This document shows, in pieces, positions 30,414 to 40,937 of a stretch of 64,000 nucleotides of DNA. The notes beneath the pieces were generated by a model that had not been told where the DNA came from, searched no databases, and saw only the letters and a program-made list of their open reading frames with translations. Both the position numbers and the translations under genes were made by a program. How positions within the stretch are numbered: the stretch's first letter is position 1; each line of letters starts with the position of its first letter. The stretch comes from Candidatus Lachnoclostridium stercoravium. Its GTDB lineage: Bacteria > Bacillota > Clostridia > Lachnospirales > Lachnospiraceae. Where the stretch lies: assembly GCA_019118365.1 (NCBI GenBank), contig DWZA01000091.1, positions 1-64,000 of the forward strand, given 5' to 3'.

Positions 30414-32000
30414 CTACCTCTCCCTGTATTCGCTTGGGGTCACGCCCTCATACTTTTTAAAAATACGGCTGAAATAATTCGGATCGCTGTAACCGGACAG
30501 GATGCAGACTTCCTTTATGCTGTATTTCGGATCGGATAACAGAAGCCTGGCCTGTTTCATCCTGGCAGAAGTAAGGTATTCGATAAATGTTTTTCCTGTT
30601 TCCTGCTTAAACAGGCGGCTTAAATAATAAGGGCTTACATCCACCATCCTGGCCGCCTCGTCCAAAGTGATCTCCTTCTGATAGTTCTCGTCGATATAAT
30701 TCTTCACTTTCGATACCAGGCTTTCCGATTCTTTCGCCCTGAGACTTCCCATGCTCTCGCACATCTGCCTGGTCTTTTCCTGGAACCATCTGCGGATCTC
30801 CTCATATCCGGCGGCTTCCTGCACTTCTTTCATGTAATTATGCCTGTAATGGAATCCGTATTTCATGCCGCCTTTCTGGAATCCCCTGTATTCCAGCTGC
30901 ATTACCAGCTCCAGGACTTTTATCTCGATATCTTCCCTGCTGTCCGGATAATTTTTCAGCATCCAGTCAAACAGCTCTCCGGCGCAGCGGACAGCCCCTT
31001 CTGTATCCGCCTTTATCCCGTACTGATAATATTTATTCTCCAGGTTTACCGGATACTCTCCCTCATACTCCTTATAGCTTGGCAGATCCCGGAAATGAAC
31101 TACATGGCTGTCGCTTTCCCGCAGGGCGGTCAGCGCTTCGTTGTAGGATTCCCGCGCTTCTTCCAGGGGCTTTACGGTCCCGATACCGGCGCGGAACCGG
31201 CTGTCGATCCTGCTTTCCAGCTTATGCACCATGTTTCTGGTCCTGGTGATGATCTCCACCCGCTCTTCATACTTCAGCGTTTCGCTTTCTACTGGGATGC
31301 AGATCACGACCCGGTTTCCCATGACGGAACCGATGATGCACTCGAAGTAATCCCTGACCGTTTCTCTCAACTTTGGATAGAACCGGCTGGCTTTTACGCT
31401 GACTCCCACCGCGTTGGTCATGATCCCTTTTTCCTCGCTGTCGCCAAATTCCAGGACAATGACTGTGCAGTATTGTTCCGTGATGTTGAGCATCTCCTTA
31501 TACCGTTCCTGGTAGATCTCCGTATCGTCCTGAAGGATATTGTAAATAAACCCGCTTTCGATCATAGGCACCACGATCTCCAGCTTTTCCTTTATCTTCA
31601 GGTCGTCGCTGCGCTTCTGCCGGATGTCGTCCACCTTATGCATGGCCTTCATGCACACGTCCAGGATCACCTTTTTATTCACCGGCTTTGTCAGATAATC
31701 CATAACTCCCAGGTTCAGCGCCTCCTGGGCATAGCCGAACTTGTCGTAGGCGGAAATAATGATGATCATCATGGTCTTATTGGTCTGCCGTATCTCCTTG
31801 ATCGCCTGTATACCGTTCAGCCCCGGCATCTGAATGTCCACAAAGGCGATATCCGGCCGGAAGCTTTCCGCCTGTTCGATCACTCCCCGCCCTGTTTTTA
31901 CACACACGATCTCGCACTCGCTCCCGAAATTTGATTCTATGATATGCTTCAGAGAGTTCAGCATGATCCCTTCGTCATCTGCCAGCAGGATCCTGTACAT
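30414..32000 (-). CDS. YesN-type response regulator with AraC DNA-binding domain
   Basis: RILLADDEGIMLNSL, AFVDIQMPGLNGIQAI, AraC tail SPYYLSRLFKQETGKTFIEYLTSARMKQARLLL. Confidence 0.93.
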   Translation of the reverse strand: MYRILLADDEGIMLNSLKHIIESNFGSECEIVCVKTGRGVIEQAESFRPDIAFVDIQMPGLNGIQAIKEIRQTNKTMMIIIISAYDKFGYAQEALNLGVMDYLTKPVNKKVILDVCMKAMHKVDDIRQKRSDDLKIKEKLEIVVPMIESGFIYNILQDDTEIYQERYKEMLNITEQYCTVIVLEFGDSEEKGIMTNAVGVSVKASRFYPKLRETVRDYFECIIGSVMGNRVVICIPVESETLKYEERVEIITRTRNMVHKLESRIDSRFRAGIGTVKPLEEARESYNEALTALRESDSHVVHFRDLPSYKEYEGEYPVNLENKYYQYGIKADTEGAVRCAGELFDWMLKNYPDSREDIEIKVLELVMQLEYRGFQKGGMKYGFHYRHNYMKEVQEAAGYEEIRRWFQEKTRQMCESMGSLRAKESESLVSKVKNYIDENYQKEITLDEAARMVDVSPYYLSRLFKQETGKTFIEYLTSARMKQARLLLSDPKYSIKEVCILSGYSDPNYFSRIFKKYEGVTPSEYRER

Positions 32001-33498
32001 TTTCCTTCTCTCCTTTCAGTGGGATTTCCAGCGTTACCTCCGTTCCCTTGTCCTCGCCGCCGCTGGTGATCTTCATAATACCTTTACAGTCATAGTACAT
32101 CTCCAGCCTGTTTCTTACGTTGTCCATGCCTATGCCTGTGGAATTGCTGTTCCTTCCGCCATGAAGCAGAGGCTCCCCGCTTAATATCTTATCGATCATC
32201 TCCTGGGACATGCCTTTTCCATTATCTTTTACTGTCATTCTCAATATCTTTCCTTCCCGCCTTATGGCAAGAGAGATCTTCCCTTCCCGTTCGATGTTCC
32301 GTATCCCGTGATTGACCGCGTTTTCCACGATAGGCTGCAGGATCATGCTGGGCATACGGATCTGCTTCACGTCTTTATCTATATCCGCATGATAATGGAT
32401 ATCCCCGTCAAAGCGCACGTTCAGGATGTAGATGTAGTTTTCCACCGCCTCTACTTCCTCTCCTACGGACGCGTCTTCCATTCCTTTCTTTACATTGTAG
32501 CGAAAAAAGTCCGCCATCCTTTCCAGAAACGTACAGGTCTTTTCCGCGTCCTCCATGACCGCTAACTGCGCCCCTGCGTTCAGGGAATTAAAAAGGAAAT
32601 GGGGATTGATCTGGGACTGGAGGTACTTCAGCTGGGCCTCTTTCAGATGAGTCTCCATCAGAAGCTCCCGCTCCATCATCTTCTGCTCCTTTTCCGCGCT
32701 TTCCTTGATCCTGTCAATATAATCTTCCAGGCTTGCGATCATCTGGTTGAACGTCCTGGTAAGGATGCCGATCTCGTCGTCCGATTTTGCAGGGGGCATT
32801 TTCAGATGGAAACAGCCCTGTCCTACCAGTTTCGCCGCGTGAGCCAGGTCTGTCAGCGGATTTACGATATCCTTGGTGATCGCCATAAGGATGGAGATAC
32901 CTGTCAGCATGACGCAGATCAGGATAACGGAACTGACGATCTCCATGTACTCCAGAGCCTGCCTGAGCATCTGGTATCTGGCGGAATTGCTTTTAAACTG
33001 CAGGCTGTTCAGGCTGGAAATGCTGCCGTTAATATACTTGTAATGCCTGCTGGCCAGCTCATAATTGTCTTTATATTTTTCTACGTTCCGGCCTCTTTTT
33101 GCCTGGACCGCTTCCGCCGCTATATGCAGATAAGTGTCCGACATGTTCCGTATATTCTTTTCAAGGATCTTTACCGGATTGTCGATCAGCTCCTGGTTCA
33201 GCCCGTTTAAAAGGGCCGTATACTCCTGCTCGCTCCGATAATAGTTTTCCAGAGCTTCCGAACTCTGGACGGATATGTAGCTGTAAAGATCCTCCTGTAC
33301 CCTGGCAAGCGCGTCCGACAGCTCGCTTAAGTTTACATTGGTGGCGTACACCGTATCCACCTTCTGTATCGTCCGGTTTACCTGCCAGTAGATAAATAAA
33401 TTGCTGGCAAAAAGGACAAGGGCGGTCAGCGTAACTTCAAAAAGGATCTTTTTCCCTAAAGGGAGCCTGTACCAGAACTTCTTTTTTTCCGTCTTCAT
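31975..33498 (-). CDS. LytS/YesM-type sensor histidine kinase
   Basis: HAMP region, SQINPHFLFNSLNAGAQLAVMED, TVKDNGKGMS. Confidence 0.93.
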   Translation of the reverse strand: MKTEKKKFWYRLPLGKKILFEVTLTALVLFASNLFIYWQVNRTIQKVDTVYATNVNLSELSDALARVQEDLYSYISVQSSEALENYYRSEQEYTALLNGLNQELIDNPVKILEKNIRNMSDTYLHIAAEAVQAKRGRNVEKYKDNYELASRHYKYINGSISSLNSLQFKSNSARYQMLRQALEYMEIVSSVILICVMLTGISILMAITKDIVNPLTDLAHAAKLVGQGCFHLKMPPAKSDDEIGILTRTFNQMIASLEDYIDRIKESAEKEQKMMERELLMETHLKEAQLKYLQSQINPHFLFNSLNAGAQLAVMEDAEKTCTFLERMADFFRYNVKKGMEDASVGEEVEAVENYIYILNVRFDGDIHYHADIDKDVKQIRMPSMILQPIVENAVNHGIRNIEREGKISLAIRREGKILRMTVKDNGKGMSQEMIDKILSGEPLLHGGRNSNSTGIGMDNVRNRLEMYYDCKGIMKITSGGEDKGTEVTLEIPLKGEKENVQDPAGR

Positions 33499-34535
33499 CA
33501 GCTTTCCTCCAGTCCTTCTCTGAACTTATGAATATTGCTGCTGTCTATAAACTGAAGATCCACGCTGTAATAAGAGTTTACCCGGCCTACGCCCAGGTAC
33601 TCTGTTAAAGCCATGATGCTGTATTCTCCCATCTGCTTTGTATCCACTACCATAGTGACGGGGATCGTGCCATTTTCGATGGCATCCAGGATCTGGTCGG
33701 AATAATAGTACGCGATCACCTGCGCTTCCCCTACTTTGTTAAAGTCAATGATCGCCTGATATACCGCTTCCGTATCCGTCTCATCCATGCAGACAAAAAC
33801 GTCCGGCGGCCCTTCCGGGCTCTGGAAGATATTCCATATCGTCTCTTCCACTTCAAAATTACCGGTGGAGCTTACTGTTCTTTCTTCGATCCCGATCCGC
33901 ACCGGATCATCGTATTCCGTCATAAGCACGTTATTGATCTGGCTTACTACCTGGGCCTGGCTTCCGTCTGCGGAATTGTCCCGAAGGAGCGCCATCACCC
34001 GGACCGGATCGTTTCCGTCCGGCAAAAGATCCAGGATCTGACGGCCGTACTCCTGCCCCAGCTGGTAGGAATTGGCGCCTACAAAGCTGACGCGGCTGGT
34101 GCTGGGCGCATCCTTTAACACCGTGACTACCGGTATTCCATACGCCCCCGCCGCCTCGATCTTCCTGTCCAGGCTCCGTTCTCCCGTATACTCCAGGATG
34201 ATCCCATCTACCTTGGCTGCGATCGCCATATCCATATAATCCGAAGCGGTATATTCCATAGCCGTAGACCTGTTTTCCCCCCACAGCTCCAGCAAAGCAT
34301 CGCACCTCTCCGCTTCTTCCCTCATGCTTTGGACTACGTCCTGCCAGAACGGCAGATCTGAATTTTCTACGATCACGACGAAATGATGCTGATATGTCCT
34401 GATATTTTCCAGCTCGTCCGCCCCGATCCTGTCCAGGACGCTGTTATAATACGAGTGGGTCAGAAATGTAAGAAATCCGATCAAAAACGCTCCTGCCAAA
34501 AGCAGGGCTACCTTTCGGTCCAGCCTGCGCTTCAT
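33498..34535 (-). CDS. Membrane-anchored periplasmic sugar-binding sensor protein (XylFII-like position)
   Basis: N-terminal TM; periplasmic-binding fold FVVIVENSDLPFWQDVVQSMREEAER; translationally coupled to the histidine kinase. Confidence 0.85.
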   Translation of the reverse strand: MKRRLDRKVALLLAGAFLIGFLTFLTHSYYNSVLDRIGADELENIRTYQHHFVVIVENSDLPFWQDVVQSMREEAERCDALLELWGENRSTAMEYTASDYMDMAIAAKVDGIILEYTGERSLDRKIEAAGAYGIPVVTVLKDAPSTSRVSFVGANSYQLGQEYGRQILDLLPDGNDPVRVMALLRDNSADGSQAQVVSQINNVLMTEYDDPVRIGIEERTVSSTGNFEVEETIWNIFQSPEGPPDVFVCMDETDTEAVYQAIIDFNKVGEAQVIAYYYSDQILDAIENGTIPVTMVVDTKQMGEYSIMALTEYLGVGRVNSYYSVDLQFIDSSNIHKFREGLEES

Positions 34536-34662
34536 ATTTTGTCTACCCCCCATATCCCTGCCGCAGCCTCTGCCGAGTCTGCCTGAATCGTACCATTATT
34601 ATAACTTTCGTCTGAAAAAATCTCAACTGAACTGATACACAATTTGTATTAAAGTGTAACCG

Positions 34663-34707
34663 TTCAGCCGTGTATCTTCTTGCCAGCACAAAATGTGCTG
34701 ACAAGAA
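34663..34707 (+). repeat. Truncated 'R1' repeat (first ~45 bp only), next to the MATE gene 3' end
   Basis: ttcagccgtgtatcttcttgccagcacaaaatgtgctgacaagaa. Confidence 0.85.
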
Positions 34708-34715
34708 CGGCGTGA

Positions 34716-36083
34716 TCAGCCCTTCTGCAGGCCGATCTTTTTACGGAATACCATAAGGAATACGGCAGAAGAAACAGCCGCCGGGATAATATCCGATACC
34801 GGCTCGGTAAAGAAGATGTTTTCTACGCCAAAAACCGCAGGGATCAGAAATACTCCCCCGAAAAATATCATTTTACGGAATGCGGACAGGGAGATTGCCG
34901 TTCCGGCCGCGCTAAGTCCGGTGAAGCCGTCCACGATGGTATACTGCACTCCCAGAGGAATGAGTCCCAGAGTATAGATCCGGATAGCCTGCACGGTAAG
35001 GCGGACATACTCTTCGTCCCTGGTAAAGATGCAGACAAAAAGGTGTGGGATCAGCTGGGCGATGATAAACATGATCCCTGTAAAGGCCAGCGCCAGGAAG
35101 AGGATGTTCTTTTCCGCCTTTACGATCCGTTCCGGCCTTTTCGCCCCCAGGTTATACCCAAGGATCGTCTGGGTTCCCGTAGTGATGCCGCCTAAAGGCA
35201 TGGTCACCATCAGCATAAAGCTCTGCACGATAGTCATGCACGTAAGGAGCATATCTCCCCGTTCCGGGCCTCCGTACCGCTGTATCACCGCATTTAGGGA
35301 AATGATCATAACGTTGTCAAAGGCAATGATCAGGCCGTAGGAAAAGCCCAATAAAGCCACCTTCCGTATGATCTTCCACTGTATGCCCATAAGCCGGATC
35401 CTTACAGGCGGGCGTGAGCTGAACAGAAAGCACATCACAAAAAGGAAGGAGGCCAGCTGAGACAGCACCGTCGCCAACGCCGCTCCTTTTACTCCCATAT
35501 CCAGCGCAAAAATAAAGACCGGATCCAGCACGATATTGCTGACCGCTCCCAGTATCACAGACATCATGCCTGTTTTCGCAAATCCCTGGCAGATGATAAA
35601 CTGGTTCATCCCCGTGGTCATAAGAGCAAATACGGTTCCAAGAAGATAGATCGTAATGTATTCATTAGCGTAAGCGAAGGTCTTTTCACTGGCTCCAAAC
35701 CACATCAGCAGGTGGTTTTTCAAAAGCAGGGATATGATCATAACAACTGTGGAAATCGTCAGAAGCATGAAAAAACAGTTAGATAAGATCCTCTCTGCTC
35801 CTTTCATATGCTTCTGTCCCATTTTTATGCTCATCAGCGGAGCGCCGCCGATCCCCACCAGGAACGCGAACGCCGTAAGCAGGGTGACGATCGGACCGCA
35901 CACTCCCACGCCAGCCAGGGCCAGTTCGCCGATCCCTTCAATATTTCCTATATACATCCGGTCAACGATGCTGTAAAACACGCTGACAAACTGCGCCAGC
36001 ATAGACGGAAACGCGAGCCTCCAGACGAGCCCGCGCATATTATCCGTATCAAAATTATTTTCCAGTTTCATCATCGGTTCCAT
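34716..36083 (-). CDS. MATE-family efflux transporter
   Basis: 12-TM pattern; LVWRLAFPSMLAQFVSVFYSIVDRMYIG. Confidence 0.93.
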   Translation of the reverse strand: MEPMMKLENNFDTDNMRGLVWRLAFPSMLAQFVSVFYSIVDRMYIGNIEGIGELALAGVGVCGPIVTLLTAFAFLVGIGGAPLMSIKMGQKHMKGAERILSNCFFMLLTISTVVMIISLLLKNHLLMWFGASEKTFAYANEYITIYLLGTVFALMTTGMNQFIICQGFAKTGMMSVILGAVSNIVLDPVFIFALDMGVKGAALATVLSQLASFLFVMCFLFSSRPPVRIRLMGIQWKIIRKVALLGFSYGLIIAFDNVMIISLNAVIQRYGGPERGDMLLTCMTIVQSFMLMVTMPLGGITTGTQTILGYNLGAKRPERIVKAEKNILFLALAFTGIMFIIAQLIPHLFVCIFTRDEEYVRLTVQAIRIYTLGLIPLGVQYTIVDGFTGLSAAGTAISLSAFRKMIFFGGVFLIPAVFGVENIFFTEPVSDIIPAAVSSAVFLMVFRKKIGLQKG

Positions 36084-36123
36084 CCTTTTCTTTTTTTGTA
36101 ACCGTTCAGGACGTCCTGAACGG

Positions 36124-37248
36124 TTACTTTTTTCTAAATGTCTGAATCCCGCGTATGAGTATTTTTATATTTTCGATCATGGAATCAAATGCTCCAAACT
36201 GATACAGGTTCACAATAAACATACCCACTGGCACCGCCAGGATCATTCCGCCGATCCCTGCCACGCGAAACCCTATATACAGGCATACGAGGGTAAGGAG
36301 GGGCGGCATGCCGATGGTATCGCCTACGATCTTCGGCTGTATGACCTGCCTCACTACCTGGGTGAGGATATACAGGAGGATAAGGCCCGCCGCAAAGGCA
36401 TACTCCCCGGAAAGGATCTTAACCACAGCCCAGGGGCCCAGCGCCGTACCGGTCCCGAATATGGGAAGAAAGTCCAGGAGCGCGATGAGCACCGCCCACA
36501 AAACGCTGTAGCGGACTCCCAGGATCAGAAACCCTGCCGCCAGGATCGCCGCCACTACGAACATGATCCGAAACTGAGCCAGAAAATACCCATAGACCAG
36601 TCTTCTTATGGTCTGTTTTAAAAATTCACAGTAGCGCAGACCGGACTCCGGCACATACTTCTTCCAGAACTGGATGATCCTGTCCCTCTCCACGATAAAA
36701 AAGTAGGCGGACAGGATCGTAATGACCGTATAGACCAGGGCCGCAGGGATACGCTTCGCCACATTTCCCGCCGCGCTCACTGTAGGAGGCGCGATATTCT
36801 GGACAGCGATCGTCAGATACTCTTCGATCCGGCTTCCCAGCTGGTCCAGAGACTGCTGCTGTTCAGGGGAGATCTGGACGAAGATCCTTTCGAAATTGGC
36901 CATAGCCTCCCTTAGCTCCGCCAGGATCAGGTCGTACATCTGGGGAAGATCCCGGATAAATCCGGCCGCCAGGCCAATAGCCCTGGAAATGACCAAATAG
37001 ATCAGACCGATCACCACTGCCAGCGCCAGGACTACGATCAGCATGGAGCTGTGTTTTCTCACCAGTTTCATACGCCTTTCCAGGAAACGGACAAGGGGAT
37101 TGGCCATCATCGCCAGGATCCATCCGATCACAAAAGGCATAAAATATATCAGCAGCCTGGGCAGGATGCAGACGGCAAATCCTATGCAGGCCGCCGGAAA
37201 AATGATGTTCAGGATAACTTTTGCATATTTCCTTACCCCGTCACCCAT
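36124..37248 (-). CDS. AI-2E/YtvI-family membrane protein
   Basis: GFLILGVRYSVLWAVLIALLDFLPIFGTGTALGPWAVV; multi-TM. Confidence 0.82.
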   Translation of the reverse strand: MGDGVRKYAKVILNIIFPAACIGFAVCILPRLLIYFMPFVIGWILAMMANPLVRFLERRMKLVRKHSSMLIVVLALAVVIGLIYLVISRAIGLAAGFIRDLPQMYDLILAELREAMANFERIFVQISPEQQQSLDQLGSRIEEYLTIAVQNIAPPTVSAAGNVAKRIPAALVYTVITILSAYFFIVERDRIIQFWKKYVPESGLRYCEFLKQTIRRLVYGYFLAQFRIMFVVAAILAAGFLILGVRYSVLWAVLIALLDFLPIFGTGTALGPWAVVKILSGEYAFAAGLILLYILTQVVRQVIQPKIVGDTIGMPPLLTLVCLYIGFRVAGIGGMILAVPVGMFIVNLYQFGAFDSMIENIKILIRGIQTFRKK

Positions 37249-37277
37249 ATCGCCACCACCTTATATTACATAACCCT

Positions 37278-38351
37278 TCAATTCTGATATCCGTTTTCCT
37301 TCAGATAGATTTCCAGGAACCGGAACAATTCTTCCATCTCTTTCCTCGTGCCGACCGTCACTCTGAGATGATCTGCCAGCCGTTCCTCCCGGAAATATCT
37401 CACATAGATATGGCGTTCCTTTAACGCCTCAAAAAGCGTTTCCGCAGGGCAGGCCGGATGAGAGACGAACAGGAAATTCGCCATGGAATCCGGAAACGTA
37501 AATCCCAGCTTCCGGAAACATTCCTTGGACCATTCTCTTGTCTCCATGATCTTTGAAACAGCCGTCTGGAAATAGGCTTCGTCTTTTAACGCCTCTGTTC
37601 CCAGCAGAAGGGACGGCGTATTCATCGTATAGGAATTGTAGGAATACTTCACATTATTCATGGCCTGGATCAGCTTCTGATCTCCAATGGCAAACCCGAT
37701 CCTCATGCCGGCCATGGACCTTGACTTGCTGAACGTCTGCACGACCAGCAGGTTGTCATACTTTTTTGTAAGAGAAAGGGCCGATTTCCCTCCGAAATCA
37801 ATATACGCCTCGTCCACGATCACTACGGAATCCTGGTTGGCGCTTACGATATCTTCCACTGCGTTAAGCTCCAGGAAAAGACCGGTAGGCGCGTTGGGAT
37901 TGGGGAAAATGATCCCGCCGTTTTCCTTTTTATAATCTTCCGGCCGGATCCGAAATTCTTCGTCCAGGACCTGTGTTTCATATGGAATGCCGAAAAGCCC
38001 GGCCCATACTTTATAAAAAGAATAGCTGACGTCAGGAAACAGCAGCGGCTTTCCGGAGTTGAAAAACGTAAGGAAAGCCGTAGCCAGAACGTCGTCGGAG
38101 CCTACTCCGGTAAACACCTCTTTTTCCGATACTCCATAGCGGTCAGCCAGGGCTTTCACCAGGCAGCCGCAGGCCGGATCCGGATACTTCCGGAATACGT
38201 CCGCATCCATCTCATGGAGCAGCTTCTCCACGCCGGGAGCCGGCGGATAAGGATTTTCGTTTGTATTCAGCTTGATCACCTTCTCTGCCTGAGGCTGCTC
38301 CCCAGGCACATACGGCTCTACCTTACGGATATATTTCTCCCATTCTCTCAT
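37278..38351 (-). CDS. hisC: Histidinol-phosphate aminotransferase
   Basis: KLNTNENPYPPAPGVEKLL, NPNAPTG, VDEAYIDFGG, SKSRSMAGMRIGFAIG. Confidence 0.92.
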   Translation of the reverse strand: MREWEKYIRKVEPYVPGEQPQAEKVIKLNTNENPYPPAPGVEKLLHEMDADVFRKYPDPACGCLVKALADRYGVSEKEVFTGVGSDDVLATAFLTFFNSGKPLLFPDVSYSFYKVWAGLFGIPYETQVLDEEFRIRPEDYKKENGGIIFPNPNAPTGLFLELNAVEDIVSANQDSVVIVDEAYIDFGGKSALSLTKKYDNLLVVQTFSKSRSMAGMRIGFAIGDQKLIQAMNNVKYSYNSYTMNTPSLLLGTEALKDEAYFQTAVSKIMETREWSKECFRKLGFTFPDSMANFLFVSHPACPAETLFEALKERHIYVRYFREERLADHLRVTVGTRKEMEELFRFLEIYLKENGYQN

Positions 38352-39544
38352 TTAGAGTTCCTCATTTCTTCCATCACAGCTTTAAATGCCGGAAGAGAAC
38401 GCTGGATCTGCTCATAGGTCACGCAGTACGCGATGCGCACATAGCCGGCGCAGAAGAAGGAGCTTCCCGGAACCACCAGGATATGATGTTTCTTACATAC
38501 GGCGCAGAAACGCTCTTCATCTCCTCCTGGAGCTTTTACAAACAGATAAAAGGCGCCTTCCGGTTTTATGCATTCGTATCCGTATTCCTTCAGGCTCTCA
38601 TATAAAAGCTTCCGGTTCTTATCATATACGCTGATATCCGATGTCTGTCCAATGCAGCGCATGATCACTCTCTGGAACAGAGACGGAGCGTTGACGCTTC
38701 CTAAGATCCTGTTTGCGATCACGGCAGCCTGATATACTTCTTTTCCATCTGTCATCTCGTCCGGGATCACCAGATATCCGATACGCTCTCCTGGGATGGA
38801 AAGAGATTTGCTGTAAGAATAGCCGATCACCGTGTTGTGGTAATATTTTGTGATAAACGGAACCTCCGCGCCGTCGTATACCAGCTCTCTGTAAGGCTCG
38901 TCGGAGATCAGGATGATATCCGTCCCCAGCTCTTTTTCCTTTCTGCACAGGATCTCCGCCATCTTTTTGATCGTCTCTTCAGAATAAACCACCCCAGTAG
39001 GATTGTTGGGCGTATTGATGATCAGGGCTTTTGTCTTTGGAGTGATCTTTGCCTCAAGCTCCGCCAGATTCGGCTGGAAATCTTCTGTGTTGGGGCTGAT
39101 CACTACCAATTCGCCGTCATAGTTCTTTACATAGGAATTGTACTCTACGAAAAACGGCGCGAACGCGATCACTTCGTCTCCAGGATTCAGGATCGTCTTT
39201 AAGATCACGTTTAAGCCGCTGGCAGCGCCTACGGTCATGAGGATATTATCCTCTGTAAAAGAAGTACCAAACCTTTTATTCAGATCCTCCGCAACGGTCT
39301 TTCTTACATCCGGATATCCGCTGTTGCTCATATATCCGTGGACAAATACCGGATCTTCCTGCTCCAGGATATCGATGACTGCCTGTTTTACGCACTCCGG
39401 CGCCGGCACGTTGGGATTTCCAAGACTGAAATCATAGACGTTTTCCGCTCCGTATATCTCGGCCATCTGCCTTCCTTCTTCAAACATTGCCCGGATCGCA
39501 GAATTATTCTGCACCATAGGCTGCATTTTCTCTGATATTACCAT
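38348..39544 (-). CDS. Pyridoxal-phosphate-dependent aminotransferase (aspartate aminotransferase-like)
   Basis: YDFSLGNPNVPAPECV, NTPNNPTGVVYSEE, SYSKSLSIPGERIGYL. Confidence 0.9.
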   Translation of the reverse strand: MVISEKMQPMVQNNSAIRAMFEEGRQMAEIYGAENVYDFSLGNPNVPAPECVKQAVIDILEQEDPVFVHGYMSNSGYPDVRKTVAEDLNKRFGTSFTEDNILMTVGAASGLNVILKTILNPGDEVIAFAPFFVEYNSYVKNYDGELVVISPNTEDFQPNLAELEAKITPKTKALIINTPNNPTGVVYSEETIKKMAEILCRKEKELGTDIILISDEPYRELVYDGAEVPFITKYYHNTVIGYSYSKSLSIPGERIGYLVIPDEMTDGKEVYQAAVIANRILGSVNAPSLFQRVIMRCIGQTSDISVYDKNRKLLYESLKEYGYECIKPEGAFYLFVKAPGGDEERFCAVCKKHHILVVPGSSFFCAGYVRIAYCVTYEQIQRSLPAFKAVMEEMRNSK

Positions 39545-39655
39545 AATCGATTCCTCCTTAGGGTTTCTTTAATATATGTCCAGGCTGCCGCCGTTTTTGA
39601 CAGCGCGGATACCCGCTCCGTCCGGACCGTAACCACGGATCTTTCACTTGCTCTC

Positions 39656-40933
39656 TCATTCTCTCCACACGCAGTAAAGCGCCGCGGCCCCTGTCACGGC
39701 AAAGTAGAACCATGTGGCAGGATTGGAAAACCACGTTGTAAAAAATGAAAAGGTAAAATATACGGCGATCTGCGCGTAAAACAGGATGCCGGCCGGGTTC
39801 TGCACCCTGCGGATCCCCCGCACCAGCCCGTAGGCGGCCGCTCCCAGAATACAGGCAAAGACCGCTACTCCCACGACTCCAAAATCGTAGTACGCATCGT
39901 AAAACAGGGTAAGCGTCGTAAGCTCTTCTTTGTTCACGATGATCGGATAATTGATCAGGGCCGGATTTAAGAATTTCAGGCCCGTAAGCGCCCACAAAGG
40001 AAACAGTGACTTCATCCCCCAGGCAAAGCCGTCCAGGTAGCGTACCAGACAGTCAAAATTGTCATAATTGTTGGCTATATACATATAGGGCTGGGTGATA
40101 AATATAGGCATATGGCTGTTTCTCATTTCAAAGATGCCGTTTAAGTACTCCACATCGTGGCTCCTGGCTACTGTAAGGATCAGGTACACCGGCACGATGA
40201 CCGCCAGGGCGATCCCCACGTAGGCAAACTGGAAATCGCGGCTGCTTACGATAAATACCACCAGCGCCAGCAGCACGGCCAGTATCATCTGGAACCTGGA
40301 CACGCACAGGATCGGAATGAGAAACGCCGCCGCATCCATAACGATCACCGCGATATGCTTCCAACCGCCCCGTCCCTTTTCCTGCTGGAACCACAGCACG
40401 GAAAAAGCAGGCACCAGGACGCAGGATACAGTAAAATAATGGACGCCTGAAATATGGAAGGACGAATAGGCGTGGGGGACTCCCCTTACAAATAGAGGAA
40501 CAAACCCCAGCACCACGGCTTCCAGGATAAAGGCGGCCGACGACAGGATCGTCAAACCGGCCATAATCTCAAAAAGAGCCCTGGAATAGCCTTTCCGGCT
40601 GCGGTAATGCGCCCGGAAGTTTTCTTCCGGCCCATACCGCCGTTCCAGCAGCTCAAAAGTAAACCAGAATCCCGTAAGCGCCAGCAGGAAACAGATCCAT
40701 GTGACCGGGCTCCAGTCCGTTTGCAGATTGCTTAATTTCAGGCAGGACATCCCCTGGCCGAAGACCCAGAAGAAGGAAAACAGCGCCCGCAGATGAACGA
40801 TGTTTTCCGTTCTCCTGTAATCATACCAGTAAAGATAGGCTGCCGCCATAAAAAGAACAAGACCTGACAGATAGTAATGCTCTGCCCTGGCAAACAAGAA
40901 GGATGCCAGATAGCAAATCAGATATACATCCAT
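39656..40933 (-). CDS. Oligosaccharide repeat-unit polymerase-like membrane protein
   Basis: Multi-TM Wzy-like hydropathy pattern. Confidence 0.65.
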   Translation of the reverse strand: MDVYLICYLASFLFARAEHYYLSGLVLFMAAAYLYWYDYRRTENIVHLRALFSFFWVFGQGMSCLKLSNLQTDWSPVTWICFLLALTGFWFTFELLERRYGPEENFRAHYRSRKGYSRALFEIMAGLTILSSAAFILEAVVLGFVPLFVRGVPHAYSSFHISGVHYFTVSCVLVPAFSVLWFQQEKGRGGWKHIAVIVMDAAAFLIPILCVSRFQMILAVLLALVVFIVSSRDFQFAYVGIALAVIVPVYLILTVARSHDVEYLNGIFEMRNSHMPIFITQPYMYIANNYDNFDCLVRYLDGFAWGMKSLFPLWALTGLKFLNPALINYPIIVNKEELTTLTLFYDAYYDFGVVGVAVFACILGAAAYGLVRGIRRVQNPAGILFYAQIAVYFTFSFFTTWFSNPATWFYFAVTGAAALYCVWRE

Positions 40934-40937
40934 ACAG

